Counted from the stretch's first letter, positions 7,930 to 16,516 are shown. The stretch is 64,000 nucleotides of DNA from Brevibacillus centrosporus (GCF_003710815.1 NZ_RHHP01000023.1:150344-214343); one strand, 5' to 3'. The notes: generated by a model not told the origin, from the sequence alone. Made by a program: numbers and translations.

Positions 7930-9189
7930 TTGCTCGGCATGCAGCATGTGCTGGCCATGGACTTGTATATTGCTCCTATTATTATTGCTGGCTTGCTGAC
8001 CATGGACGCTTCGAGTACATCCTTTTTCATTCAAATGTGTTTTCTGGCAACGGGAATTGGAACGTTGATTCAGACTGGATTTGGTCTGCGCTTGCCTGTT
8101 GTGCAAGGCCCTTCCTATGTACCGATTGGAGCTTTGGCTGCGATCGGTGGCAAGCTCGGCTTGAACGCGATGATCGGGAGCTTGATTCCGGGTGCTTTGC
8201 TGATGGCGCTGATGGGCTTTCCGCTGAAATGGTTTGCCAAAGCTGTGCGTACACCGCTCGTTGGAGGAACGGTTATTATCATCGTAGGTATCGCCCTCAT
8301 GCCGATTGGAATGGGCAATATCTATCACGCACCTGGCGCTATTTGGACCAACGTATTCATTGCTGCTGTTTCTGCGGGTGTGCTGATGACTTGTATGCTG
8401 CTGGGAAAAAGAGCAAAAGTGGCAGGCACCTTTTTCCGCCTCGTGTCTGTCCTGATCGCGATTGCAGTCGGAACAATCACCGCTGCGTATTTTGGTACGG
8501 TAGACTTCAGCCCGGTAAAAGAGGCAAGCTGGCTATCGTTGCCGAGGTTCTTCCCTTATGGCGCTCCTGTGTTTGATCTCAGCGCCGTACTGACTATGCT
8601 GTTTGTTTACATGATCATCATGATCGAAACGACTGGTACCTGGTTTGTAGTATCTACGGTTACAGATAGTGAATTGACGGAAAAACGTTTGAATCGTGCA
8701 GCAGTAGGGGAAGGGATTGGCTGCTTTATTGGGGCCTTGTTCGGAGGTACGCCTACGACCGGGTATTCATCGAATGCGGGTTTGATCGCGGTAACAGGTG
8801 TAGGCAGCCGCATGGCAATCATGGCAGGTGGCATTATTCTGGTGGCGCTCGGCCTGGTGCCGAAGCTGTCGACGGCGATTACTTGCATTCCTGAGCCGGT
8901 TATTAACGGTATCTTCGGTATCGTTTGTGTAGCGATTGTCGCCAACGGGATTAAAGTGATTCAGCACATTTCGATCGACGACCGCAACATGATGGTCATC
9001 GGATTGCCGATCCTCTGCACCATCGCGGTAACCGTGCTGCCGAAAGAGGCGCTGAACGGTGTGCCTGATTTCGTGAACTACATTCTTTCCTCCGGGATCA
9101 CAGTAGGGGCTTTGGCTACTGTAATCCTAAACGTAGTCATTCCCGAGAGCAAAGAGAAAAAGCAGGCTGTGAAGCAGCAAGTGGCCTAA
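7930..9189 (+). CDS. Nucleobase:cation symporter-2 (NCS2) family permease, probably purine/xanthine/urate
   Basis: About 419 residues from TTG 7930; ATG 7939 is also possible. An integral membrane proton-coupled nucleobase importer: LGMQHVLAM at the N-terminus, the VVQGPSYVPIGALAAIGG signature, GTPTTGYSSNAG and about 12-14 hydrophobic segments. The start is odd. The family normally has 10-25 residues before LGMQHVLA; here the frame opens only at 7897 after a TAA, and no credible ribosome binding site precedes either start. The N-terminus may have been lost or reset. Substrate inferred from the family only. Confidence 0.85.
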   Translation: MLGMQHVLAMDLYIAPIIIAGLLTMDASSTSFFIQMCFLATGIGTLIQTGFGLRLPVVQGPSYVPIGALAAIGGKLGLNAMIGSLIPGALLMALMGFPLKWFAKAVRTPLVGGTVIIIVGIALMPIGMGNIYHAPGAIWTNVFIAAVSAGVLMTCMLLGKRAKVAGTFFRLVSVLIAIAVGTITAAYFGTVDFSPVKEASWLSLPRFFPYGAPVFDLSAVLTMLFVYMIIMIETTGTWFVVSTVTDSELTEKRLNRAAVGEGIGCFIGALFGGTPTTGYSSNAGLIAVTGVGSRMAIMAGGIILVALGLVPKLSTAITCIPEPVINGIFGIVCVAIVANGIKVIQHISIDDRNMMVIGLPILCTIAVTVLPKEALNGVPDFVNYILSSGITVGALATVILNVVIPESKEKKQAVKQQVA

Positions 9190-9197
9190 AGACAACG

Positions 9198-9253
9198 AAA
9201 ACCCGCTTCAGAGCAGGGGGGCAGTCCCCATGCAACTGAAGCGGGTTTCTTTC
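9198..9253. terminator. Bidirectional terminator between permease and osmC-like gene
   Basis: 13-14 bp stem AAACCCGCTTCAG / CTGAAGCGGGTTT, followed by CTTTCT. Confidence 0.85.
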
Positions 9254-9636
9254 TAGGATACGAGTTCAAACGAATCCGTGATTACGATACTATCCCGAAC
9301 CGATTGAACCATCGGACAATTTTTATGAGAGGTTTCAATCGCCTTTTTTACTTTTTCCTCTTGAAGATTTTCTCCGCTGATTATGAAGTGAAGGTGAATT
9401 TTTTCAATTCGATTCGCCTTTTCTTCGTTTCGCACGACCTCGGCTGTCACCTTCATGTCACTGCACGGCATTCTCATTTTATCCAGAACTTTGCGCAGAA
9501 CGCCGCTGCTGCATACGGCGATAGACGATACCATGAGCTGGTAGGGACGAAAGCCGTATTGCTCGTCGCCGGATACATGCAGGTCTCCATAAGACAAATG
9601 GCTCACAAATCCATTTTCCTTGGCCTCAAATTGCAT
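9253..9636 (-). CDS. OsmC/Ohr family protein
   Basis: 127 residues starting at ATG 9636 with GAGGAGGG upstream. Family features: the central helix FRPYQLMVSSIAVCSSGVLRK carries the first redox cysteine, and the second lies in SHKNCPMVQSV; a final strand with DSFEL closes the fold. OsmC-type proteins are thiol-dependent hydroperoxide reductases, but this YhfA-like subgroup is poorly characterised. It lies downstream of rocB on the same strand, with 48 bases between them. Confidence 0.85.
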   Translation of the reverse strand: MQFEAKENGFVSHLSYGDLHVSGDEQYGFRPYQLMVSSIAVCSSGVLRKVLDKMRMPCSDMKVTAEVVRNEEKANRIEKIHLHFIISGENLQEEKVKKAIETSHKNCPMVQSVRDSIVITDSFELVS

Positions 9637-9684
9637 AGCGATAGCCCTCCTCGTAGACGGTTTTCCCCCATTATACCCCAGTCG

Positions 9685-11301
9685 CTATTTCAACAGAGAG
9701 TGAATGCAACGCGGCAGCATGTCGCGAAGTGTATCGAATGCATAATCTACATCCAGACGCTCGGTCCACTGATGGGCATCGCGTCCGACCGGGCCGAGGT
9801 TCATGACAGGGACATCAAAGGCTTCCAGCGCCTGCAAGGGAATCGAGTAGCCTTGATCCCACAGCGGCATGTTTGCGACAAGCGGTTGCATGGAGGCAGC
9901 TGGATATTGCAAGCCTGCGTAGCTCAAATCGGAAATACCGCCGAAGTAGTTTTGCTGAAGCAGTGTGACCTGGTGCTGTTCCGCTGCATAGGCTTCCATT
10001 ACCGCAGTCGTGCGCTGGATGAGCGGGTGACGACGCGAGCTGACCGCTGGGTAGAATGGGGGAGCGAAAAACAAGATGATCATCGGTGACAACTCCTTGC
10101 ACAAGATCGCCAGCTGATCGACGAGCTCGATGGTCATGTCCCGGTCATCCTTGTCGCCGCGATTTGCCACAGCCTCCGCTTGAAGCTGGCTCAAGCGCTC
10201 TTCCCCATAGGTCTTGACCGCGTAGGCGTGAAGCTCCTCATAGCTCATGACACGAATGGAAAGATCCCGCGGGGTAAATGGCGCTGTCTTGGCAAATAGG
10301 CTCGCTTGTCGAGCATAGGATTGGCTGATTTGATCCGCTACCTGCCTCGCGGTTTGCAGCAGAGGCTCTACGATGTCCTCCATCTTTTTCTCCAGCAAAA
10401 ACAGATTAAACAAAGTGACGGCACGGTGCGGTATTTGCACCGAGTACTCTTTTTTCAGGTCCTTCTGAATCAGATTGGTAGGGGGAGGAGAGATTTCCCC
10501 TTCGACTACCTCGCAAAATGACGTGTTCAGCTCAAGCGCGCAGGTGATCTGGGAAGCCATGAGGTTCCCGTTGAGACCAGCAAAAGGCTCACCGACGTGC
10601 GTTTCTTTCCCGTAGCAAAGAAAGCCGGGGAGTACCTTTCCGATGGAGCCTGTGTACAAATACTTGTTGTGATCGCCAGGAAAACGGGTGAACATCGGCT
10701 CGGAGTTCAGCACGGTCTTGTAGTTTAGATCAAATTCCTCCGCGAGGGCGAGCAGAGCTGGAACAGCAGCGCGCATACCGACTGAGTTGACCTCTTCGTC
10801 TGGCACTGTCAAAAGCAGGATGTTTCCCTCAAATTCGCCCTCGCATGCCCGCTCGATCATCGACATGTGCAGAGCAAGACCGCATTTCATGTCCATTGTT
10901 CCGCGACCGAATAGCCAGTTTCCCGAATTCAGATCTTCCTGTACTGCAGCTGGCATATCCGTGGCATTCGCATGAAACAGCGGAGTGAGCGCCTTTGGAT
11001 CAAACGCATGCTTGCGCCATTCCCCGTAATCCTCTACATCGACGACGTCGAAATGGCTGACGAGTATGACGGTGTCCCGGACGCCTTCCTTTTTGACGAG
11101 CGCTGTGACGAAATGACGATCATCTTCCGTCGGGTTGGCACGTACGTGATCGGGATGGGCTTGAAAATAGGGAAGGCTGCTCAGCTGTTCCACGAGATAA
11201 CCAGGTACCTGTTTTTCTGCGGGAGAACCGGTGATGCTCGGGATACTGACGAGATTGCACAATAGATCGACCAACTGTTCCTTCGTTTGCCATTTGCCCA
11301 T
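9685..11301 (-). CDS. rocB: RocB-like M20 family peptidase (arginine utilisation protein)
   Basis: 538 residues, close to the roughly 560 of Bacillus RocB. Start ATG 11301 with GGAGG eight bases upstream. M20 metal-site motifs: VSHFDVVD, GRGTMDMKCGLA and TVPDEEVNSVGMR. RocB belongs to the arginine/ornithine catabolic regulon of Bacillus, but its exact reaction is not established. It follows an IclR regulator on the same strand, which suggests the pair is co-regulated rather than RocR-controlled. No other roc genes are visible. Confidence 0.85.
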   Translation of the reverse strand: MGKWQTKEQLVDLLCNLVSIPSITGSPAEKQVPGYLVEQLSSLPYFQAHPDHVRANPTEDDRHFVTALVKKEGVRDTVILVSHFDVVDVEDYGEWRKHAFDPKALTPLFHANATDMPAAVQEDLNSGNWLFGRGTMDMKCGLALHMSMIERACEGEFEGNILLLTVPDEEVNSVGMRAAVPALLALAEEFDLNYKTVLNSEPMFTRFPGDHNKYLYTGSIGKVLPGFLCYGKETHVGEPFAGLNGNLMASQITCALELNTSFCEVVEGEISPPPTNLIQKDLKKEYSVQIPHRAVTLFNLFLLEKKMEDIVEPLLQTARQVADQISQSYARQASLFAKTAPFTPRDLSIRVMSYEELHAYAVKTYGEERLSQLQAEAVANRGDKDDRDMTIELVDQLAILCKELSPMIILFFAPPFYPAVSSRRHPLIQRTTAVMEAYAAEQHQVTLLQQNYFGGISDLSYAGLQYPAASMQPLVANMPLWDQGYSIPLQALEAFDVPVMNLGPVGRDAHQWTERLDVDYAFDTLRDMLPRCIHSLLK

Positions 11302-11359
11302 GTGAGATGCCTCCGTTTTCCATTATGTGAAATAAGTTTCCGTATCGTGGATAAAAAAA

Positions 11360-12100
11360 TTAGGCGAGACCGCCGATTCGATGCTGAATGTCGCTTGCTG
11401 CTTGCTTGGCCTTTTCAATCAGAAAAGCTAAGCGGTCCTCGTTGATTCGGTAGCTGGGTACGCCGATGCTGAGTGCGCCGACGACCTGGTGGTTGTAGCC
11501 GATGATCGGTACTGCGATGGAGGCTGTGCCCTCCGTTTTTTCACCGTAGCTGATGGCATAGCCATTTTGCTTGATAGCTGGCAGCCGCTTCAGGAGCTCC
11601 TGCTGCGCTTCCGGTTCCGTGATGAGCTCTTCTACCATGTCCTTTGCGTCTGCAGGATCCATGTTGGCCAGAATGGTTTTGTTGGGCGCACCGATGTGCA
11701 GCGGAATTCGCTCTCCCAGGTTGTCAATAATCCGTACACTGGTAGGACTCTCGACCCGTTCGAGGACGATCGAGCTCGTACCGTGAGGAAAGCTCAAATA
11801 CACGGTTTCCTGCACTTCAGCAGCCAGCTTCTCCATTACCGAGCGGGCAACTGCACGTGTATCGATTTTGTCCACAATGCCCAGCCCGATCTCCATCCAG
11901 GTGTAGCCGAGCTTGTACTGCTTGGTCTCAGGAATCTGCATGATCAGTCCATGCTGCATCATGGTGCTGATCAAACGATGAACGGTGCTGAGAGGGAGAG
12001 CAGTCTGGTCCGCTATCTCCGAAATCGACCAATGCGCCTTGCTATCGTCAGAGACCAGAACCGAAATGATGCTCATCGCTCGGTCAATCGACTGTACCAA
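11360..12100 (-). CDS. IclR-family transcriptional regulator
   Basis: 246 residues from TTG 12100 with GAGGGGG upstream. The N-terminal winged helix-turn-helix (WSISEIADQTALPLSTVHRLISTM, about residues 22-46) is followed by the IclR effector domain with VYLSFPHG, RIPLHIGAPNK, GYAISYGEKTEG and SIAVPI. Position between the lactone oxidase remnant and rocB suggests control of one of these. A TCGAAG-AATG-CTTCGA palindrome just upstream may be its operator. Confidence 0.92.
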   Translation of the reverse strand: MVQSIDRAMSIISVLVSDDSKAHWSISEIADQTALPLSTVHRLISTMMQHGLIMQIPETKQYKLGYTWMEIGLGIVDKIDTRAVARSVMEKLAAEVQETVYLSFPHGTSSIVLERVESPTSVRIIDNLGERIPLHIGAPNKTILANMDPADAKDMVEELITEPEAQQELLKRLPAIKQNGYAISYGEKTEGTASIAVPIIGYNHQVVGALSIGVPSYRINEDRLAFLIEKAKQAASDIQHRIGGLA

Positions 12101-12123
12101 CGTATTTCCCCCTCTGATTTAAC

Positions 12124-12139
12124 TCGAAGAATGCTTCGA
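12124..12139. promoter_or_regulatory. Inverted repeat upstream of the iclR-type gene (candidate operator)
   Basis: TCGAAG-AATG-CTTCGA, perfect 6+6 palindrome 24 bases upstream of the iclR-type start. Possible autoregulatory site; inference. Confidence 0.45.
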
Positions 12140-12208
12140 ATGTTTTTCAATCCCTACTATTTTCAATCTATCAGAATTTTTTGCGTATATCAACAAAAGT
12201 GATGCGAG

Positions 12209-12735
12209 CTATGTGCGCACGGGAACACCAAAAAGCTCGGACAAGTACGGATTGAGGAAAAGGCCATCGGGATCCATGTGAGTGCGAAGGGCGAGAAAAT
12301 CTTCGAGGCGGGGGATGGCCTCTATCCTTTGAAAATAGGGCTGATAGGGCATTCCTTTGTACATATGAACGGCGATGTAGGCACTGTCACGCCCATAAGC
12401 AGGGCTGAGCCAGGTATCGTCTTGCTTCACCTGGGTGAGTTCTGTCGTTTCATCCATGAATTTGACCTGGGCGGTATCGGAGTAGGGAGACTTCAACGGT
12501 ACGTTCCGCAGGATCCACCGCGTACAGACCTGTGAGACGATCAAGCGAAAGCAGGCAGTCGTCCGTTTGGGCGATGGGGGTAAAGGAGTGACCCGAGCCG
12601 ACCACGCGGATTGCAGTCGCGGACGATGGACACGACATCCTCCAATGAGTCTGGTACAGCGACTTGCAGAGGCTGACTCTTGACGTTGCCGGCCCAGTTT
12701 GACCAGCGCTTGGTATCGAGCTTTACAGTGTGCAC
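12209..12735 (-). pseudogene. FAD-linked lactone oxidase (D-arabinono-1,4-lactone oxidase-like), decayed
   Basis: Pieces of an FAD-binding oxidase are spread over three frames. The start (GTG 12735) gives KRWSNWAGNVKSQP and PDSLEDVVSIVRDC. After a frameshift near 12617 comes VVGSGHSFTPIAQTDD, the family's FAD-binding segment. Then the frame jumps near 12500 to the far C-terminus: SPYSDTAQVKFMDE, YFQRIEAI and LRTHMDPDGLFLNPYLSELFG. The usual HWGK segment between IEAI and the final helix is missing too. Only about 175 of some 440 codons remain. The start overlaps the aldolase-like gene by 13 bases, showing the former two-gene operon. Confidence 0.8.
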
Positions 12736-13910
12736 AAACCGTCCCCCCTGTACGTAGTGACTTCTCGAACGATCTTTCCGCCTGACACGCAGTACAGTCG
12801 TGAAAAGCGTTCGCATAGCTCTCCTGCCTTTGCGTGGCGAAAGAATACTGGATCCCCCAGCTGCAAGGTTTCCGTTCCCCGGTAGAGAATCGGAGTCTGG
12901 ACCTCGCCCGCCCCTTCGTTGGGAAGCAGCTTTACCTTTTGGGGCAGGTAGGGAAGGGGGAGTCTGTCTTTTCCTGCTGCACCAGAGGCGATGTAGCCAC
13001 CGCCTGCGCAGGTGTAGATGCTTGCGGCAGGCTGACGAACAATTTCCAAAGCAAACCCGGCTGCGGGATGAAATCGGAAGTCCTGATAGTAATCAAACAA
13101 AGCGGGCGAATAAAAACCGGAGCCGGCAGTCAGTTCGGTGACCGCCTCTTCCTTCCCAGTCAGGTGCAGGCTTCCGGTGCCGCCTCCATTCACAAAGCGG
13201 GGTGATAGCCCCAGCTTTTGAAGCTCGCTTGCCAGCATCGCACGGCGCTCGGCTATTTCCCGTGCGGAATGCTGCTTCAAGAGGCGGATGACAGTATTTT
13301 TGAAAAAGCGGCGAGGATATCGATCACCTACACCTGCAATCTGCGTTTCATAGCCCATGATGCCGTCCAGGTACAGATGATCGGAGGCGGCAATGCGGCG
13401 TACGACATCTCGGGCAGCCTCGAGGGAACGAATCGGGGAGCGCCAGACGCCAAAGTGCAGACCAAAAAGATCCGAAGACATGTCCACATCCAGGCAGACA
13501 GGCAGACGAACCCCCGTGCGGCGGGCGAGCTGTTCTACATGCTCCACATGCAAGAGAGAGTCGATCATCAGTGTAATGCTGCGGCCGTTTTTTACCTCGC
13601 CCGCAATCGCTTCCAGCCAGCTCTTTTCCCAAATCGGATAGCCCAGCAGCAGTTGGTCCATGCCGTGGGCGCACAAATGGAGCACTTCCGGTCCCGAGTA
13701 GCACATGAGCCCGGTAAAGCACTCGTCCAATTGCAAAAGATGCTGGAGAATGGCGACGCTGCGTATCGATTTGCTCGCGATCCGGATCTGCTTTCCGTTG
13801 CTCTGAAGTCGCACTTGCTGGGCATTTTCCTCCAGCATATCCAGATCGATGAAGGCAAAAGGCTTCGGAATTCCGGAAAAAAGAGACTGATAATAGCGAT
13901 AATCCCGCAT
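12723..13910 (-). CDS. Amino acid deaminase/aldolase-type PLP protein (alanine racemase N-terminal fold)
   Basis: 395 residues, start ATG 13910 with AAGGGTGAGG upstream. The N-terminal barrel has the fold-III PLP lysine region (IRIASKSIRS) and FVNGGGTGS; a C-terminal beta domain follows. This D-threonine-aldolase-related family (COG3616) commonly neighbours a lactone oxidase, as here. It seems intact while its partner is broken, so its present substrate is uncertain. Transcribed away from the purine riboswitch gene. Confidence 0.8.
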   Translation of the reverse strand: MRDYRYYQSLFSGIPKPFAFIDLDMLEENAQQVRLQSNGKQIRIASKSIRSVAILQHLLQLDECFTGLMCYSGPEVLHLCAHGMDQLLLGYPIWEKSWLEAIAGEVKNGRSITLMIDSLLHVEHVEQLARRTGVRLPVCLDVDMSSDLFGLHFGVWRSPIRSLEAARDVVRRIAASDHLYLDGIMGYETQIAGVGDRYPRRFFKNTVIRLLKQHSAREIAERRAMLASELQKLGLSPRFVNGGGTGSLHLTGKEEAVTELTAGSGFYSPALFDYYQDFRFHPAAGFALEIVRQPAASIYTCAGGGYIASGAAGKDRLPLPYLPQKVKLLPNEGAGEVQTPILYRGTETLQLGDPVFFRHAKAGELCERFSRLYCVSGGKIVREVTTYRGDGLCTL

Positions 13911-14031
13911 GTGCTTAGCCTCACCCTTTTTATCAGCTTGTAATGACTATATGAGTGGTAAATTTCTACCTATTCCTACTTTTTCTGTAGTTTCCTGCCG
14001 AACGGTGGAGAATGATTTGCAAGAAAAAACG

Positions 14032-14057
14032 AACGTTCGGAATTAATGTTCGGATTT
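14032..14057 (-). promoter_or_regulatory. Tandem PurR-box-like sites
   Basis: On the minus strand 14057-14045 reads AAATCCGAACATT, an exact match to the Bacillus PurBox consensus AWWWCCGAACWWT. 14044-14032 reads AATTCCGAACGTT, with one mismatch. A third CCGAAC core with poor flanks is on the plus strand at 13998-14003. They lie upstream of the promoter for the purine-riboswitch gene. Confidence 0.55.
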
Positions 14058-14133
14058 TAGGTCTTTTATCGTGATTTTTTGTGCCTAATGGATGCTAATT
14101 TTTTGTAAACACGAATAAATGGGCGTACTCTTA

Positions 14134-14162
14134 TTGACATGATTCACAGTAGCCGTTATGAT
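14134..14162 (+). promoter_or_regulatory. Sigma-A promoter for the riboswitch-controlled flavoprotein gene
   Basis: TTGACA (14134-14139), 17-base spacer, TATGAT (14157-14162). Transcription would start near 14169, ahead of the aptamer. Confidence 0.8.
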
Positions 14163-14205
14163 ACAAATTGTTGATAGCACATAACTGGTTTTGATGAATC
14201 TAACA

Positions 14206-14316
14206 ATTCGTATATCCTCAGAAATATGGTTTGAGGGTTTCTACAGGGAACCGTAAATTCCCGGCTACGAATGGGGTTGTTCTTGACATACCCTATTCGT
14301 CGGCCGGGAATTTTTT
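14206..14316 (+). promoter_or_regulatory. Purine (guanine-type) riboswitch with overlapping intrinsic terminator
   Basis: Aptamer 14206-14272: P1 ATTCGTA / TACGAAT, P2 CCTCAGA / TTTGAGG with an AATATGG loop, J2/3 GTTTCTAC, and P3 GGGAA / TTCCC with a CCGTAAA loop. The specificity base (position 74 in xpt numbering) is C at 14265, as in guanine/hypoxanthine sensors; adenine sensors carry U. The neighbouring J3/1 base is G rather than the usual A. A long terminator stem (14255-14277 with 14290-14312, then TTTTTT) uses the aptamer's own P3/P1 3' strand as its left arm. Ligand binding should therefore prevent termination (ON switch). Confidence 0.88.
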
Positions 14317-14341
14317 GCATGCTCACAAGGGGGAAACGAAC

Positions 14342-15775
14342 ATGAAGAAGTATGATGTGATCGTGGTAGGAGCAGGTCCAGCAGGGATTTTTACCTGTTA
14401 TGAGATGACTCGCAAATGGCCAAAAGCCAAGGTCTTGCTGATCGACAAAGGGCATGACATCTACAGCAGACGCTGCCCCATTTTGGAGGAAAAAATCAAG
14501 CTCTGTCCGCCGCCTGCAGGGAAAAAGGATTTTTCCGGATGCTTGCCAGCCTGTTCGATTACGAGTGGGTTCGGTGGAGCCGGTGCCTACAGCGATGGGA
14601 AATTTAATATTACGACAGAGTTCGGCGGTTGGATGACCGATTACCTGAGTCCTTCCACTGTCCTGAACCTGATTCAATACGTAGACTCGATCAACCTGGA
14701 GCACGGAGCGACAGAGATGATTACCGATCCGACGACTGAGACGATCAAAAGCATCGAGCAACGCGGCTATGCAGCGGGATTGAAGCTTTTGCGCGCTCAG
14801 GTGCGTCACTTGGGAACCGAGCAAAACCTGCAAATTTTGCAATCGATTTTTGAATTCCTGAAGGACCGGATCGACATGATGTTTAAGACGGAAGTAGAAG
14901 ACATTATTACGGTCAAGGTAGAAACGGGGCATCAGGTAAAAGGGGTCGTCCTGAAAAACGGGGAGGAGTTCGAAAGCGATTTTGTCGTGATTGGACCTGG
15001 ACGAGATGGCTCGGCTTGGCTGACGAGCATCCTGAAAAAGCGCCGTTTGAAAATGTACAACAATCAGGTGGACGTTGGGGTGCGCGTCGAGACCTCTGAC
15101 GTCGTGATGCGCGAAATCAACGAGCATTTGTACGAAGGGAAATTTATTTTCAATACGTCCGTAGGCACACGTGTCCGCACGTTCTGCAGCAATCCATCGG
15201 GGCACGTCGTGGTAGAGAACCACAGCGGAGTGATGGCGGCCAATGGACATTCGTACAAAGACCCGGCTCTCGGCTCGACCAACACCAACTTTGCTCTCTT
15301 GGTGTCCCACACCTTTACGGAGCCCTTTGATAAACCAAACGAATACGCTCGGGAAATCTGCAAGCGGGCAAATGACCTGTCCAACGGCGGCGTGATCGTC
15401 CAAAAGTTTGGCGATATTATGCGCGGTCGCCGCTCGACAGAATCCCGCATTCGCGAAGGCTTCCTGGAACCGACCCTGAAGGAGGCTGTACCGGGTGACC
15501 TCGGGTTGGTGCTCCCGTACAATACGATGAAGAGCTTGGTTGAAATGGTCGAGGCGCTGGATAAAGTGACTCCGGGGATCGCCTCCGAGCACACCTTGTT
15601 CTATGGGGTAGAAGCGAAATTCTACTCGGCTCGTCCAAAGCTTACGGAGGAATTCGAAACCGAAATTCAAGGCTTGTTCTGCGGCGGGGACGGTGCGGGT
15701 ATTACACGCGGTCTGGCGCAAGCAGGTGCTGCCGGGGTATGGATGGCGCGCAACATGATCAAGCGCATGCAATAG
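14342..15775 (+). CDS. COG2509-type FAD-dependent dehydrogenase
   Basis: 477 residues from ATG 14342 with AAGGGGGAAACG upstream. N-terminal dinucleotide-binding motif VVGAGPAGI, LIDKG at the end of the second strand, an SGFGGAGAYSDGK substrate-side motif typical of the uncharacterised COG2509 flavoproteins, VIGPGRDGS, and the FAD-closing segment LFCGGDGAGITRGLAQAGA near the C-terminus. The reaction is unknown. Control by a purine riboswitch and PurR-like boxes links it to purine metabolism. Confidence 0.85.
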   Translation: MKKYDVIVVGAGPAGIFTCYEMTRKWPKAKVLLIDKGHDIYSRRCPILEEKIKLCPPPAGKKDFSGCLPACSITSGFGGAGAYSDGKFNITTEFGGWMTDYLSPSTVLNLIQYVDSINLEHGATEMITDPTTETIKSIEQRGYAAGLKLLRAQVRHLGTEQNLQILQSIFEFLKDRIDMMFKTEVEDIITVKVETGHQVKGVVLKNGEEFESDFVVIGPGRDGSAWLTSILKKRRLKMYNNQVDVGVRVETSDVVMREINEHLYEGKFIFNTSVGTRVRTFCSNPSGHVVVENHSGVMAANGHSYKDPALGSTNTNFALLVSHTFTEPFDKPNEYAREICKRANDLSNGGVIVQKFGDIMRGRRSTESRIREGFLEPTLKEAVPGDLGLVLPYNTMKSLVEMVEALDKVTPGIASEHTLFYGVEAKFYSARPKLTEEFETEIQGLFCGGDGAGITRGLAQAGAAGVWMARNMIKRMQ

Positions 15776-15793
15776 CAATCAGCATTTCAAATG

Positions 15794-15845
15794 AACAAGG
15801 CTTCTCCTCCTGCATGTACGTCACTTACGGAAGGGAAGCCTTGTT
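15794..15845. terminator. Bidirectional terminator between flavoprotein and marR-type genes
   Basis: AACAAGGCTTC pairs with GAAGCCTTGTT, extended by CCTCC with GGAAGG. Confidence 0.75.
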
Positions 15846-15848
15846 ACT

Positions 15849-16304
15849 TTAAGAGATCGCAGAATCCTGTTCCGATTCGGATTCAGCAAGCTGCAGATTG
15901 TTGAGATTGTCGTTCATTTTTTGCAGGATGCGGTTAAACGTAGCTAAATCTTCCTCGGGAATGTCGCGCAGGGCAGCCTTCTCCAACTGAATGGCGGCAT
16001 CGAGCCACTCGGGGAACTTGGCTTGGGCTTGGGGGGAGAGGGATACGTAACGCTCCCGTTTGTCTTCCCCTTCTGCACGAATGACCCAGCCCATTTCCTC
16101 CAGGCGAGTCAACGTCCTAGTAATCGTTGGGGCTTCTACGTCCAGGTAATTGCTGATCTGTACCTGCGTCAACGTACTCCGATAGTGCAGGCACATGAGG
16201 ATTCCCCACTGGGAGCTGTAGAGCCCCATAGGGGAGAGTACGTTATTGAGTTTTTTGCTGAAAACTCTGGCAGTTTTGCTGATTTTATGTCCGTAATATT
16301 GCAT
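15849..16304 (-). CDS. MarR-family transcriptional regulator
   Basis: 151 residues from ATG 16304; GGAGGAAGG six bases upstream fixes this start over the one at 16343. Winged helix core: SQWGILMCLHYRSTLTQVQISNYL, EAPTITRTLTRLEEMGWV, then the wing with the DKRERYVSLSPQ motif usual in MarR proteins. The C-terminal tail is acidic. Two palindromes in its upstream region (16348-16359, 16395-16410) are likely operators. Ligand unknown. Confidence 0.92.
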   Translation of the reverse strand: MQYYGHKISKTARVFSKKLNNVLSPMGLYSSQWGILMCLHYRSTLTQVQISNYLDVEAPTITRTLTRLEEMGWVIRAEGEDKRERYVSLSPQAQAKFPEWLDAAIQLEKAALRDIPEEDLATFNRILQKMNDNLNNLQLAESESEQDSAIS

Positions 16305-16347
16305 GAGTATCCTTCCTCCATAAAAGCGGGTCCGATAATCCATACAC

Positions 16348-16410
16348 TTGCTTAAGTAAATATGTACATTTTACATAGTAACAGTTCCCATCATATAAGT
16401 AAATACTTAT
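16348..16410. promoter_or_regulatory. Two palindromes upstream of the marR-type gene (candidate operators)
   Basis: TTGCTTAAGTAA at 16348-16359 and ATAAGT-AAAT-ACTTAT at 16395-16410. Both share the AAGTAA/TTACTT half-site, fitting binding by the adjacent MarR protein. Confidence 0.5.
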
Positions 16411-16516
16411 TTGTTTATTGAGTAGTAGGATAAGCCTCACTCGTCCACAGTTCTGCCATAAAGAAAGCTGACGACTGTTTTCCAGCGCATCAGCTCGCCT
16501 TCGTTTCGATTCTTTC

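Noticed and set aside
14030..14040. CGAACGTTCG palindrome as a LexA/SOS box
   Set aside because: SOS boxes need GAAC-N4-GTTC; here there is no spacer, and the sequence is better explained by PurBox cores.
14156..15778. 540-codon open frame on the minus strand opposite the COG2509 gene
   Set aside because: Antisense shadow: composition and lack of motifs; the plus-strand frame has riboswitch, ribosome binding site and FAD motifs.
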